From assembly GCF_900324465.2 (NCBI RefSeq), contig NC_046616.1:11558547-11622546 (forward strand): a stretch of DNA of 64,000 nucleotides, read 5' to 3'. This DNA comes from Anabas testudineus (lineage: Eukaryota; Chordata; Actinopteri; Anabantiformes; Anabantidae). The notes under the pieces were generated by a model, which saw nothing but the letters and a program-made list of their open reading frames with translations, did not search any database and was not told where the DNA came from. Both the position numbers and the translations under genes were made by a program. Shown here piece by piece: positions 1 to 14,369 of the stretch. How positions within the stretch are numbered: the stretch's first letter is position 1; every line of letters starts with the position of its first letter.

Positions 1-1325
1 AGTCTGCAGCAAGCTAATGTGAATTTCTCATTATCAGAATTACCCCTGATCAACAATCAGTTTTAGAAAACACACAATTTTCCATTAAGTGTTAAAAATA
101 ATGAGACTTGAGATTCTGTGATCCTTTAAAGAAGAATCCTGAATCTGGAACTGAGTCAACATTTGCTGTGTGTCTATGAAAACCTAAATTAGTGTGCACC
201 TGGCATCCCAGCCAATCTGGCTCATCTTCACTCATTAGATTTACTGTGTTTGCATAGCAACATGATTTTTTCAAGAGTCTCAAAGTGCTTTTACACAGTG
301 CAAAGTGGTTTATACAACACAGGTATGGCCAAATGAATGTGTACTGTGAAAACAAACAAGGCAAATTAATAAATATGTCTTTATGTAACTTTTATTTACT
401 AATTTACGACATAAGAAAATAATAAATATGCAACTGATAAATTAAGACTTGACCATAGCCACTTTTATAATATGTTTGAAACCAGAGGACATACCTGAAA
501 TCATTATGAAAGTCAAAAAGCAAATCTATATTTGTAGACAAAAAGGAATCTGGTGTTATAGTGAAATAGTCACAGAATGAATGGATGTCTGAATGATGAA
601 ACACAGTGAGGGTTTTACAGATTGCTGCAGTGATGAACGAAAGCAAACTCGGAGGTTGTTTTCAGTCAGAAGGTGGCAGCAGAGGATTGTTAAAGAATTA
701 CACACAGTGTAGAAGTTTGATGCTTATCCAATTGTAAATACTGTAGAGGCAGTAAACACACAGACCATGCTCTCAGTTGATCGTCTATTAATTCTTTATC
801 GGCTCCTCAGTGCTTGTTAATTTCTACGGTGTCAGCACACCACTAAAAAACTACAGTAGCAGCAGGATCCTGGTCTGCTACAATGCTTATTCGAGTTTTT
901 CCTTGCTGTTGTTTTTCTCCCACTGACGACTGTGATCCCAGGGCCTCTTATTGCGAAGAATTTCTGCGGCAGTATACTTGCTGATTGCTTCGTTCTCACT
1001 CCTCACAACAACCAGCTAAGACACTGCCAGAGAAACACCCACAGCAGCCGCATCCAAGTGACCGTCCATCCCTCTGCCAAAAGGGATCCTGACTGGTGTT
1101 TGCTGTGCACTTCCACCTGTGAGTCTGGCAATGTGGATGCTCACACTTTTCCTGCCCAGCATTGTGGTGGTGGTTGTTGGAAGGCAACGGCCTCACACTG
1201 AAAGCTCCCGGAGGTAGTGTGGTGCTATGCCAACATCCAGAAGTTCTGTAAGAGAAGTAAGACATAAAGGTTGAGTAACAATTTGTTCATAGAATTAACC
1301 TGATCTGACCAGATAAATACATTCT

Positions 1326-1355
1326 AATAAAAATAAATAAAATAAATAAATAAAT
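1326..1355. repeat. AAAT/AATA tetranucleotide microsatellite
   Basis: This is a run of AAAT-type units with a few shifts in phase, about 30 bp long, in intergenic DNA. It is a simple repeat with no coding context. Confidence 0.8.
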
Positions 1356-4300
1356 TCTTAATTTAAAATTTTAAAGACACAGTCCCTGCCCTCCTCAGCT
1401 TTACATAACTGTGATGAGTGTCTGCTCCATTGCTCAAAGTGACCTGAAGCCTGCTCCCAAACAGATTCTTGAGTCTTTTAGCCTTTTGTGCAGCATCACT
1501 TTAAGTGCACACAACTTGTTCAAACACAAACACCCCCGAACTAAGAATAGACTTGCCATGACTCATGATTTTGCAACAAAAAGCTCAGTTTGATATAGCT
1601 CTCATCCATTCGTGTGTGTCTAACATGAGCACCATATAATGTCCTGTGTCCCTGTGTGTGTTTATTAACCTGAGGGACAACAACTAAAATCCCCCCGCTA
1701 TCACTTGCTGTTGCTCGCTGCAGTGCTATTTTGGGCCGGCTGACCATTCCATACTGTCCTGTCCCTGTGGACTGTGCTTTGCTGACGGGACAACATGGAT
1801 ACTAGAGAGCGATCTGCAGTCAGTAGCAAATGAGGGAAGTGAGAGAGTTACGAAGGCGATAGAGAGGTGTCGGGAGGGATGCTTGGAAATCATACAGTTG
1901 GATGAATGTCCTCTATCTGTTGTTGTATCTTTACTGTTGAAATCTGCAGTAAGGCTATTTGTAGCCCTCCATGTCTGCTTTTGCTGTATTTTATGACGCA
2001 TTTTGTGGTTGTATAACTGGAAAATCCTCACTTGATTGGTGGTTAGAGTATTTTGACCTTTATCTTATGTAAAAAAAAATAAGAGAGAAATGTCTTTCTG
2101 ATACTAAAACTAAATATGTCTAGTCTGCCACTATCTTACATGCGCAAATAGTGATTACAAACAAACACCTTCTGGCCTGCTTTCAGTTGACAAATGGCCG
2201 CGTCCGTGTCTCCTTGTGTCTTTGTTCACTGAGCACATGATGACAGGAATTCCTTCCTGCTCAGGCCTTGATGTAATCCCTAATACAGGATTGAGGAAAC
2301 GCAGTGAAAACAAGTCCAGTTTGCTAAATGAATGACTAGTTGCCTCATTGCTTCACACAGCAAACAGCAATAGCAGGAGTAGCAGCAACGAGCTGTCCAC
2401 AAGCATGTTTCAGGCCTCAGGGTGGCCTCAGCATTACTGGCAGATTTTTGTCTTTCTTTTGTGTGCTAGTGGCCAAACAAACATTTGTGTAGATCAGTAA
2501 TGTACAGATTATATTTAGCATAATAACAACTGATCATCTTCTCAGTGAACTGGTGTAACATCTCATAATAATTTTAAAAAGGGTCAGTCGTGATGTCATA
2601 GTGGTGTGTTTTCCCTGAGCAACACTTAAAAACCAACAATTGTTTTTTTTGCAGTCTTTTAACACAAAGAGAATTCTCACAGTTGAAAAGCTGGAATTAA
2701 AAAATGTTACTTCAATTATTAATTAGCTTTATATTTGTCAGGTAATTTGCTCTTAATTGACAACTCAACTAATCAACTGATTCTTGTCTTAATGTGATTG
2801 AAGCTACAGCACAATTAATATTTGAAGTTTGAAGTTATTTTGGTATTTTTGATAGTGTGGACAGATTCTGAATATACAATGATACCTTTGGCTTCCTCCA
2901 TTTAAGTAAGACTTATAGTATTTAAATTATTCACTATCTATGTAATTTCATAGGCCAAAGCACTAGGCATGACATTAAACACATTTGTATCCCAGAAACG
3001 TTATTTAGTTGGATGATAGATGACTTGAGAGTGCAAGTATCATTTTAGTAATTGTACTAAGCAACTGTGCTGTCACCAGTATGAAATAAACTTTAAAGAT
3101 ACCAGTAACTAGTCAAAATCATTTATGCTAAATTATGTGTATGCATTTTCTGCAAAGCAATGCATGAATTTCTTTTAATTAGGTCCTCATTACAATAGTT
3201 GTAATTTTAGTAAAGATGGGTGGTGTAACAATACTTAACATAATGCTCATATTGTTTGTCTAAGAGGGCCATTTTTTTAAATTAACCATTATATATAGTT
3301 AATATGTGACATGTTCAATCTACAAAAGCCTGTTTTTTTCCTGAAACAAAATAGATTTCCATCACATCACCAAATCACAAACACATGCACCTCAACCCCA
3401 AATCATATAGATCACACATGCTACATCGATATACTGGATCCCTTTTTGTCAGCGCCTCAGAGGGGAAAGAAAAACACAACTCACCAGCTCTCCAACACCA
3501 CCAAGCCAGTGCACTTTCCTTTACATTCTCCCCTCTCCTTGTTTCCCTCTGCTGTGCATATCTTGGTTATTTCACTGTCAGCTAATGCTCAAACAGTCAT
3601 GCTTCCCTGCTCCAGTCCCATTCCACAGACCTAATCATCTTATGGTGAACAATGACATTAGTATTTACTGTAGAGCCATGTTTCTGAACAATGCTACACA
3701 TGACACGCACACTGATGGCAAGCCTGAAGCTGGAGCTTAGCCTCTGCTGAGGTTTATGAAGTATGTATATCAATTTTGCTTTTTTAGGTGTTTAAATTTC
3801 AACAGAACAAGTCAAAACCTCCACTGGAGGCAATTTAAGTTGATGGAAAATTATTAGAAGTAATAAAACCCAGTTCATGGGTTGTGTGTCGTTTTTGGGG
3901 TGTGATTTGGTTTAGTCAGTATTCACTTATCAGTATTGTAAGTTAAACTGCAGTGTGTTAATGATTCAGTGGTTTTGAGTCTTAAATGCAGTTCGCACTA
4001 CCCCAGGTTACCAGAAAACAGAGTTGCCCCAGTAACTATCTGCTTGCACAGGTAAAATACACAGATCATAGTGCAGTGGACACTAAATGATTATCATTTG
4101 AGTCACTTGGGTGATTAATGTATTTGAGTTTTGACAGGCCCATGAGTTTTTTTTTTACGGTATAGCTAATGAGTAACATGCTGTGATTACGAGTGGCAGA
4201 GTGGATTGTCTGTTAGAGTTACGATTGTCTGTATCTGCTTTTCTGTCTAATCTAATGACACTTCCTGTCTCGAACACTCGTGACGTTTGTCTTCGAGACT

Positions 4301-6963
4301 GAATCTTCTGTCACACTGTTAGTTACGGTCGTTTTATCAGCAAAAAAACTCACACCAGCTCTGTCTCTTGCCTGTATTTAACCAGATGCTAATGAGTTGT
4401 AACACTCTATCTCTTTGGTCTCTGCTTTTGAAGAAGGAGAGTTGGCGAGCTGTGTCTTCTGATGGAAACTGGCTTTTATTCTAAATGGAGGACAAAACAA
4501 TAACAAAAACATCTGTGGTTTTCTTTAAGGCTCAAGCACTGGTCAGACAATGATCTTTGAATCCCTGCAGACTTGTGAAAGGGTCACTGATCGCGCTGTA
4601 TCTGTGCGGAGTTTACTGTGCCACTGTGTGATTGGGTGTATCACAGTTCTCTGCATTCGGTAACCTTTTGTATAGTTACCATGGCATCATGTTAGCATCA
4701 AGACGCTGTCACAACACTCAGAGCTGTACACTTCAAATTAACATGTTCTCATTAATACTTCTATCGTCGTACAGACCTTGTTAAAATGATCTGAAGGCCT
4801 CATTTGAACACCTTTTCATTTCCCCACTGTAATTAATGTTTTTGAAGTTTGAAGTAGAGGTGTGTAGTGCTCCTTTTCGCCGTAACAAGTACTTTAGATA
4901 TTCACAGAATTTCTGTAATGGTATATGTCAGAGGGTTTTATTCACACACACTTGTGACACTCACCAAGCAGCGAGGCAGCAGTGGAGCTCCTCCATCCAC
5001 GCTCCTCTCCTGTAACTGCACCCTGGTGCTGACACCAACAGGAGCCTGTCCATAGGTGCTGCCGGGCTCTCCTTTTGTGTGGGTCACCTCTCACAGGCAG
5101 ACTGTTGATCACAAGCCTCTTCCCTCTGGCTGTGTCTGTCTCTCTCTGCTTTACTCAGGCAGCACAACAAGTCAAGGCATGTTCCAACACGCCACCAGCA
5201 GCCGGACTGGGTGTTTGAGCCTGTTCCTAGACCAGAGGGGGAGGAGCAGAGAATCAGAGAGGGGGGAAACCCAGAAAAGACCCAGCATGACTCAGCCTGC
5301 TTCAATAGGTTAGCATGCACAGCTTTCACTTTGCAAATTAAACACATGAAGGAGTTAAAGAATTAAGATTTATACTCTGTGTGACATGGTCAAGTAGATT
5401 TCTGTATAGTTGCAGCTATTAGATGAGGCGATTTGAACAATCATAAAAATTGACGGAAGATCTTATAGAGAATAGCATTTCTGAATCCGACAGCATGAAG
5501 TCCAGTCCAGGCAGTGACACCTTTCTGTTTTCACCATCTCTGCTCAGCGGGTGGAAGCAGTTCACAGAGTTGTAGTCGTTCCTGACTAATACAAAGTATT
5601 AATTTTTACAGTATAAAGCTAAATGTAATATCTTCAATTCAGCTAATGCAAGTAGTCGCCCTACTTGCAAAAATCTTTAACACAGCAGAATAAATAGTTT
5701 ATAGAAGCTGTAACCGCACACCAGCGTAGCATCCGAATGAAAGCTGCTGATTCATCAACCATCTTAAACTGTAACTCACATTAGGTCACATCAGTTACAG
5801 ATGAAGCTGATCAGCACAAGTTATAAGAAAAACCTGAAATATATTAATATCTATTTATATTTTTCTTAATTTTAAATTAAAGAAAAAAAATCTGAATTGC
5901 CAATTTCGTAACAAAAATCCTTTATCTGATAAATCAGAGTGATAAATAAATGTACATTACATGCTATTTAGCTACTGTCACATTAAAGGACATCAGATGT
6001 GCATAATCATCAACATCCATGAGGTCTAATTATGCAGAGCTGCTCTGATGCTGGCTAGGTTTTTTTTTTTTTACAAGGGGAGGGATGATGCTAGTTCATC
6101 ACTGCTGTAGTGGAAGTTGATCACTAGGCAGATTCTGAGTGCAGCAGCAGGAACCAGCTCAGCAAAACTCACCTGCTACAATATGGTCTGAGTCTGGCTT
6201 CCTGAGCATCTCTAAAGCACTACTGTACATCACTGGTGCTGCTCTCCACTGCAGCCTGTCAACAGACGGATGACCTTATCGATGAAAGAGCAAAGTCACT
6301 ATGATGATACACTTAGGAAGAAACCAAAGCAATTTTGGACGTTTGTCTTTTATGGTTGACAGCAAATATAAAACACCAGTAACTCTGTAAAAGACTTGAA
6401 GAATCTACGTATTTGCCTGCAGATAGTTGTTTTTAATTTAAGTAGTGATGCCGCAAGTGCTGTCGATAGTTTCACCAACTGAGTTGCTTCTTAATTTATG
6501 TCATCATGAACTATCTGTTTGCACAATAGTGAAATATGGACTGTCCACTACACTTACAGGAAATTATTTTCTGCACTTTAATAGCTAAACCCCAACATAA
6601 AACTGTATTTTATTTAGTGTCCTACCTGGGACACAGACTGCAGCTGAGGCCTCACACTTGCATCTGTGTCATTAGCGGGGTAAGGAACCCCTAGCCAGCA
6701 AGTTCAAAGCTTGCTGCATTGATTACATCATCGGAACTGGAGTGCTGGAACGGGACAATGCACCACCAGAGGGGGGGACAACCGGCTAATCTCACCATTG
6801 CCTCCCGGTGGAGCTCCATGGGAGAGTGTGCGTGTCTTTCTCGATCTCTAAACTCAGCTTAGTGTGGTTCAGAGTGAGACAGCCTGCTCTCCCTCACATG
6901 TACGGCCACTGTGTCACATGACTGTCTGAGAGAGAATGATAGTCTTGATATACAGCTCCATGG

Positions 6964-7006
6964 TTGTGTGTGTATGTGTGTGCATGTGTGTGTGGTTGTG
7001 TGTGTG
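6964..7006. repeat. Interrupted (TG)n microsatellite
   Basis: The TG dinucleotide repeat is broken by TA, CA and GG interruptions. The open frames across it are low-complexity Val/Cys translations and not genes. Confidence 0.85.
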
Positions 7007-8867
7007 CTATTAGAGGCCAGCACTGCAGGAACACAGCTGCTGCAGGACACTGCAGGATTGCTGCTCGGCTGCTGGCTTGCGGGCTCTTGCTTTTTTTTCA
7101 CTCTCTCTCTCATCTCTCTCGCTCTCTCTCCTCTTTCTATTCACTCAGGCAAATTGCTCAAGGAGGATGGTGAGAGCATGTGCTGCATACTTTTTCAGCA
7201 GGGGAGACAGGGTGAGTGGAGGGGAAGGGTGGGTGGGTGTTGGGGGGGTGTGAGGGGGACAAAATCACAGAGGTGCAAGGCATGCTGGTGAGGAGCTGTG
7301 CTAGGCAACTGTACCTATGAGAGAGACTACAGTAGAGAAATTGGAGACAAGGAAGGAGGAGGAGGGAAGAAGAGGAAGGAGAGTGGAAGGTGGGGGAGGG
7401 CAGAAGTGAAGTGCAAGGAACATCAGGTGAGTGCGGCAATTTCCTTTGCTGGCAGTGCAGCACCCACCCTCAGTGAAAGTGTGAGCAGGAGAACTGCAGA
7501 TGTTCGGAGATGATGTCAGGCTCCGGATGTGGCACGGACCTTTAATACAGTTTATCACTCTGTTCCCTTCCAATCGCCTGCCTGCAGTGGAGAGATGCTC
7601 TGGGCTTCTGCCTCACAAAGGGCCAGCTGACAATGCAGGGCCAGCTTTTTCAAGGTCTTAGCACAGTTACCTGAGGTGAACTCTGAGATGACGAGCCTAC
7701 ATATAGGTGAACCAACTTGCTGGTTTCATCACCCAGACTTCTCAAACTGACTTCGTTTAGAGACTGACTCACTTTTATATTAAACTTTAAATATTTTTTA
7801 CATGGCCTTTAAAAAGGCCCTGAGTTGACTGTAGCTATACAATATATCATATAAGACAAAAGCACAAACAAACTTTTTGACACAAGGTTTTTCTTTAGAT
7901 ACTGAGAGATAAGTATCAGAGTGGCTCTGCTCTGAGAGGCCTTTTAATTTCAGTTTGTCACAAGAGACACAAACTCTGCATACAACAACAGCTAAATACT
8001 CCTTTCTCACTGTTTGTGCCAAACTCCCCACAAAGAATCTTAAACAGCTACACTCTGCCCTGGTATATACTCGTATGGGGGCAGAAAGATCGCAGTAGCT
8101 AAAACTCAACTTCATAAGTGCACCACAGCTCCTCTGTCCCATGCAGGCCACTGTAGCCTCATTTTTATTTCCCCATTTCAGCTCTCAGCCACTGACAGTC
8201 CAAGACCACTGACACATTATTCTTAACGGTTTTCAACATCATATTCACAACTAACCTATGGTGCTAAATATAAACACACAACTAGCAGAGAAAAGTAGGG
8301 AGCTACACTTAAAAGCTAAGTCAGCAGATTAAAGTCTCCTCTGGTGGGAACTCTTTGCATCCAGGTTAGTTTTTTTGTCCTTGTGTCAAATGGCGAGTCC
8401 TCTCAAACAGCCGCTATCTGACACGCCGGCTGCTATTTCCAGCCTGTACCATGCGTTAAACATGGATGAGGGAGCAGTGGAGCCTGAGTGCTAACTGACT
8501 GGCTGTCGGGCTGGCTGCTGCCTGGTTATTACTGGTGCAGAGGGGACTGAAACTGATGAGACAGAAGCAGCCAGGAGCTTCAACACCGCAAGCATGCACA
8601 CGACAAACATACATCAACTCCTGTAAGGCTGATTTAAGAAGTACACTATCCTTTGCACAGAGGTAGACATATAAGGCAACAACATACAAGGAAAATAAGA
8701 CCAGAGATGAAAATAAGGGTATACCTACAGGAGTCTCGGCCCGCATCACACGAGAGGTGAGGAGGAAAACTTCTCTGCACTCACTCTGAGCCTCTTGGTG
8801 GTGATGTGCTTTCATGGCGCGGCAAAGTTGACTGCAGCATTGCCTCCTGAACAGAATGACATTGTTT

Positions 8868-8890
8868 GTACTCTCTCTCTCTCTCTCCCT
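8868..8890. repeat. Short (CT)n tract
   Basis: This is a CT dinucleotide run continuing into CTC-rich pyrimidine sequence, within a GC-richer stretch. It has the look of a promoter-proximal pyrimidine tract, but no transcript can be assigned to it. Confidence 0.7.
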
Positions 8891-9179
8891 CACTCCTCCT
8901 CCTCCTGTACGCGCTCGCTCCCCCTCCTCTTCTTTGCACGCCTGCTGGCAGCATAAACTGCACAGCTCAGCAGTGTTCCCCCACTGCCGCAGCAGATCCT
9001 GCATGAGCTCTGCGTATCTGAGTGGGATGGGACTTTTAAAGGGGAACGCAACCTCCAGGGTCAGTGTGTGTCCACATCCTCAGTCCGCCCTCCTCTCTTC
9101 CCTGTCCTCATCAGCAACCCACATCCTAACACCCCCGAGAATCATCAGTGCAAAGGACTCCTCAGAAGAGAGACCCCCT

Positions 9180-9180
<1 letters not shown>

Positions 9181-9226
<46 letters not shown>
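9181..9226. repeat. Perfect (CA)23 microsatellite
   Basis: Twenty-three uninterrupted CA units are visible. This is the longest pure dinucleotide repeat in the window. The two Thr/His-rich open frames over it are artefacts of the repeat. Confidence 0.95.
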
Positions 9227-9230
<4 letters not shown>

Positions 9231-12200
9231 TAACTCTCCATCTCCTTTTATTCACACTATAGCAAAAGCTGCTTTGAAAAATTAGTGTGTTCATATCTCA
9301 ATGAGGACCAGTTTGCTCCACAGAGAGGCCATTTCCCTTGGTTTGCTTGGAAACTTGTCACAATAATTCTGAAATCTAATATTCTTGGAAAATACCAGGA
9401 AGATTTTCACCAGGTATGAGTGGCATAAATATATTTTTAGATCATTTCATTCAAGGATGTTCCTGTAATTCAAAAGGTGTGTCGAGACTTGGTTACCGCT
9501 ATTAAATCAAAACGATTATTTTCACCTAGTTATACCAGAAAAAAATCTCATGAATTTATTACACCGTTAAACAATAGTTGTGTGTAATATTTCAACTAAG
9601 TATGTCGACAAAACAAAAGGCAGAACACAGGATTATTGCGCACGTTGTCACCACACATTGTGACAAATGAGCAATAATGTGCAATCAGTGAGTGAATGTT
9701 ACTATCTAAAAGGTGCCATCTCACAACTCGCTCAAAGTTTCACATTTCTCTTGAGTAGTATATCCCGTGAGTAAAATGTCCTTAATCTGCAATCCCTATT
9801 CCCTGCCTTTCCTTACCCAACATGCATTGCTCTACTGGTGCACTACATCTACTAGTGCTATTCTGCAGTCCGCTAAAATATAGAATATCTTGACCAAACA
9901 AATTTGTCTTTTGCATGTTGCACAACTCTGTAAGAGTGAGATCATTCATCATTTAGCCAATAAGGTTGAACTTCTGCAATGTCTTTATTTCACATCGAGC
10001 TTTCAGTGTTTGCAGTGCACTGCATGGGCTTTGTATGGATAATGGTGACTCCATTATAAATTCTGTGTCTTTGAGACATCAGCATCTTGGCTGTTCTCTG
10101 CAGCAGTGCAGTGCTCTCTGCTTCTCACTGCAGGTGAAAAATGCCTTTTTTTTTTTCTACAGGACTTCTGTTCTGCCTGGGCCCACAGTTGAACCCTGTG
10201 ATCCTTTGTCCTGTGGTGTAAAATTAGGAGCTGCATGCATCTCATATTAACCCTGCATCCATCAAGCCAAGGTGAATGCTCACCTGTATATATATTATAT
10301 GAAGGCTTTCCTCTCTAATTAGCTTGTATCTTTGCCCCTGTAAAATAAGCCAATACTGGGACAGTTTGCTGAATCAGCAAACTCGAGTAATTAAGTATAT
10401 CTGTCTATATCGGTCAGTAAAAATCATAGGCATGCATCATGCTAAATCAGTGATTCATCAGCTGAGAGCGGAGCATCTGTCCAGGGCATATATCTGTATG
10501 CAGTACTGCTTCATCAGTCTGCCTAGACTTGCAGCCTCTCCCCTGTACTCTGTGACACCAGGGAAAATGCCCCCTCTAGCATATCTCTCACACAGCCCAT
10601 GCCATTCTCAGTAATGGCATCCCCAGTGATGAATAAGCTATGAGAAGAGGCCCTTTTACATGTCCTATTACATTACCTTGCTATGCTTTACCTAACTACT
10701 GTCACCTCATCTCCTCCGGCTCTCCGTTCTCCCAGCCAAGGGCGGAATGTGTAAATGTGTGTTCGGGCTTATAGATCATACGAGCAGAGATTTGGAGTTG
10801 AGTCATCTGTGCAGTTCACTGAATGTGTACATACAGAGCTCTCAGTCATGTCTATGAGTCACATTAAGGTCTAAGAAAACTGCCTCACTATTAGTGTTTC
10901 TGCAGTTGGTAGGACATAAATAAATCGGTGATTTATGCCCCTAGTGTCATAACTGGATATCATCATTGACTTGTGTCTTATCTGGCATGAGCTGCAACAA
11001 AACACACGCACTGTTCATCTGAAGGTAAAAACATTATCTGTCAACTATGGACAGCCACAAATAGATAATGGAGTAAAGTCTAACCACTGGTTGGTGAGTT
11101 TACATGTCTTTTTTGCCATTCACAGCCCATTCCTTGGATCCATCGATCTGTCCAGAAAAGATAATAGACACATTGATTCACAAGCTCAGCAGCTTGCTTG
11201 GTTTACACATCAATTCAGACTAATTCTCAGTAGTCCTTAGTCAAGGAAGAGAATTGCCCTGACTGACGAGTGACTGGTCTTTGAAACTGTAGATTTAAAA
11301 GCCGTGCTGTGAAGATTTTCTGTCTGTTTTGGGTGCACAGCCTCACAGAATTTATTTCTGCAATCTGACAAGATGTAAAACAAAAAGGATTTCAGTGCGC
11401 ATAAGTGATTAGGTGGTTATAAGGCATAGACTCAGGGGAAACCTGACATGGCTGATGAAAAATAGATTTAGAAAGGAGGTAATTGAGGCTAGCTAGCAAT
11501 AAATTAACTTCACAAAAATCCTTTTCTCTCTGCTTAGTTCAGTCAGTCTAGCATAGAGACTGAATGATGGGATCCTGGCTTTGTAGAAGGTGCGTGGTGT
11601 GTTTCACTGCACCAGTGCTTCTTTGCTGACCTCATTTTATGAAGCTGAGCAGATTCCTCTCAAGGCCAAGTGGAGTAAAAAAGACACATGGTCAATGACA
11701 AAACAGGTCAAATGTGTTTGTACAACAATGACCAGATGCACAGATGGACAGTTTAACATTTTGACCAGAGGAGGTAGACCCCACATTTTATTTCAGAAGA
11801 AAGGAAAATATCTATTTATCAAAGAATTATCATCACTCACCATGATATTGAAGATCTTGTTTTGAAAGGCACAGCTCGATATGTGAAAACACATGAAGTG
11901 CAAAGAGTCATCAGTTCCTCCCTCAGTATGAGAAATAGTAGTAAGACATCCATGATGGATTGACATTATGGTGAGAGTCTGAACTTCTGACAGCATACTG
12001 CTCTGCTGTGTTGACGGAGCAGCAGCTCTGTCAGCTGTCAGTGTCAGCAGCAGCCCGTGTGCTCTCTGCAGCGCTGTTGTAGCAAAGCATAACACACTGA
12101 TCAGCCTTAACTGATGCAGACTGCAGCTGGGGAGTCTTTTTTATGCTTTTAGGCTTTGATCTGTTATATCAATTTCGAGCAACTGTATGTAATTTTTTAA

Positions 12201-14084
12201 GTTAGACTGTGTAAAATAGATTTAAGTTGAGTTTTTGTCTGAAGTATTTGATATATTTCAGATAACTGCACTTAAAATGTGTACCTTCAGTAATGAGCAC
12301 AATAAATATTCTCTTGTATAGAAAATAAAGACTTTGGCCTTAATACTATGTAGATAGTCATTAAATAGTCATATCACAGTCGTTCTAAAGCACCTAAATT
12401 ATAGCTGTAAATATTAGGTTTGATAGATAAATTGCGCTTCTCTACTCTGAGCAAATGGAAGCCAGTGGACAGTTCACACTGAAATAAATATCTGAAAGCA
12501 CTGAAGGACCTCACTTGAAAAGTACAGTATCATTTACACCTCTCACTGTGTTTAATGTTTGTATGATAGTAAGGCACAACTTTGTGTTTTGTGGAAAAAG
12601 TAAAAATTAGTGGAAAAACTAAATACACAGTGCACTGTTTTCACCTGCAGAGATAGTGAGCTGCTTCTTATTTTGGTCTTTTTCCCTGCGGCATTGTCTT
12701 CTGTGTTTTAGGTTCTTGGAGGATTGCTGCAAATCCTCCACAACAATTTGTGTCATCTGCAGATGTGTGTTGACTCCTGTCCTACATTTACTACTGTCAT
12801 TTGTTATCGTCAGAAACAGGTATAGCACACAGGGACAGAGATAGATAACCTATACGCTACTCCAGACTGGCCCATGGGTGTCTATATCAGCTATAGCAGC
12901 TTCGATGTGATTCTTTACATATGCACCATCTTTACCCCGGGAACTCTTCTGCAGTCTGCTGCTGAATGACGGAGTCGTAAACTGCAGGAATGGACTCATT
13001 TTCAGAGGTAGTGTGAAAGAAAAAGAATTTAACATTTCCTTAAGAGATAATATAGCAACACTTATGTTTGTATGTAGATTTCTGTTTTAAATAGTTTTTA
13101 ATTATTTGTAGAAATACCCACAGTAATTATATTACGGTGTATTACTACCACTTGTTTTTCATCTATGACGTGTTGTATAGTTATTTTGCTGCAGTCATTC
13201 ATCAACACTGTTTTTTTTTTCCTTTCTTTTTTTGATGGCTGTACTTCTCGTAATATATCAAAAACTGTTTGATAGCATTTTATTCTTTGGAGACATGGAA
13301 AAAGTACTTAATATTCTGTAAGCTCAATTTTTATTATTGACAACAAATAGCCCACGGCCCATGATTGTTATTAACATTAACATTTTTATAAATACTTTAA
13401 CTTGAAAAAAAAAAAAAGGCTCAATGATTTATTTAAAACCACTGAGTACGTTTACAAATGTTGCTCAAACAAATCAGTAAATTTGATTGATACACATTTT
13501 GTGTTTGCTATGTGAGTATTTGCAGCAGCAAATAACAACAGTGTGTGTTCATGCTAATTAAGGAACATGTCACACAATGCACTATGTGGCTCACTGACTT
13601 GTATTTAATAGTCTCTGGACAACATTTAACGTCTATGGTACTGAGAAAAAAGATATATTAGCCTTTGGCTACAGAGATATGCTTGTATGGTTAGTTCATT
13701 GATGGTTTTATCTTTTCTGGAATTTATCGGCAATAAAAATATAAGATATCACCAGACGTATTTTTAAATTAAATGTTGAACACATTGATGTCTTACACAT
13801 ACATCTTATACTTTCAATATGGTATATGTACACTTACAAATAGTAAACATGTCCCTGTATTTATACATATAAATATTATATATTTAAACTAATTTGCAAC
13901 CACAAATATGTTTTTGTAGGGAATGTAGTTGCAAACTAAAAGGATATATTTTTGAGTTATATAAATGGTGAGTCACAAATATGTTGATACTGAACATATC
14001 ATTAAAATGTTTCACTTTTGTTCTACCCAGATATAAATTCTTGCGGTACAACTTCTAGATTGTCTGACTACAGTGTCATTTAAC

Positions 14085-14312
14085 TTTTTTGGCTATGTTT
14101 AGCTTGACAGACTGGAGTGTGAATCATCAACTCATATGAAAAATGTAGTATGTACATATTTATAATGTCTATACATTTTTTCTCATTCATGTCAAAGTGA
14201 AAACAGATCTCTACAATATGATATAAATGTATTAAAAATATAAAACTCCTTGTATTACTAATGTGAAACAAAAAGGTGAAAACTACCAAAGGGAAGACTT
14301 TTTATAGGCACT
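14085..14312. mobile_element. Non-autonomous Tc1/mariner-like remnant
   Basis: The right end (14278-14312) resembles the terminal repeat of fish Tc1 elements, with a motif like ACTTTTTATAGGCACTGTA. The interior (about 14178-14225) resembles the untranslated arm of the same family, including the stretch CAAAGTGAAAACAGATCTCT. No transposase lies between them, so this looks like an internally deleted, MITE-like derivative. Family assignment rests on remembered Tc1 consensus features and not on a search. Confidence 0.55.
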
Positions 14313-14369
14313 GTATATTTTACTGATTCATTTTCATAATTTCTGATCCTATTTTTGTCTGTAAATAAG

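Larger units (their letters stand above)
1..14080. other. Intergenic DNA without a supportable gene
   Basis: This is AT-rich, repeat-poor sequence with only short open frames on both strands. None of them shows a recognisable domain, consistent splice borders or similarity to a vertebrate protein that I can recall. The visible structure consists of microsatellites (listed separately), a pyrimidine tract at 7087-7147 followed by splice-like borders, and a GC-richer stretch near 8,780-9,120. The stretch lies upstream of spsb1, so it may contain distal enhancers or alternative noncoding exons, but this cannot be shown from sequence alone. Confidence 0.6.

Noticed and set aside
8856-9262. Two plus-strand frames ending in Thr/His repeats
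   Set aside because: Both read through the (CA)23 microsatellite and have no domain.
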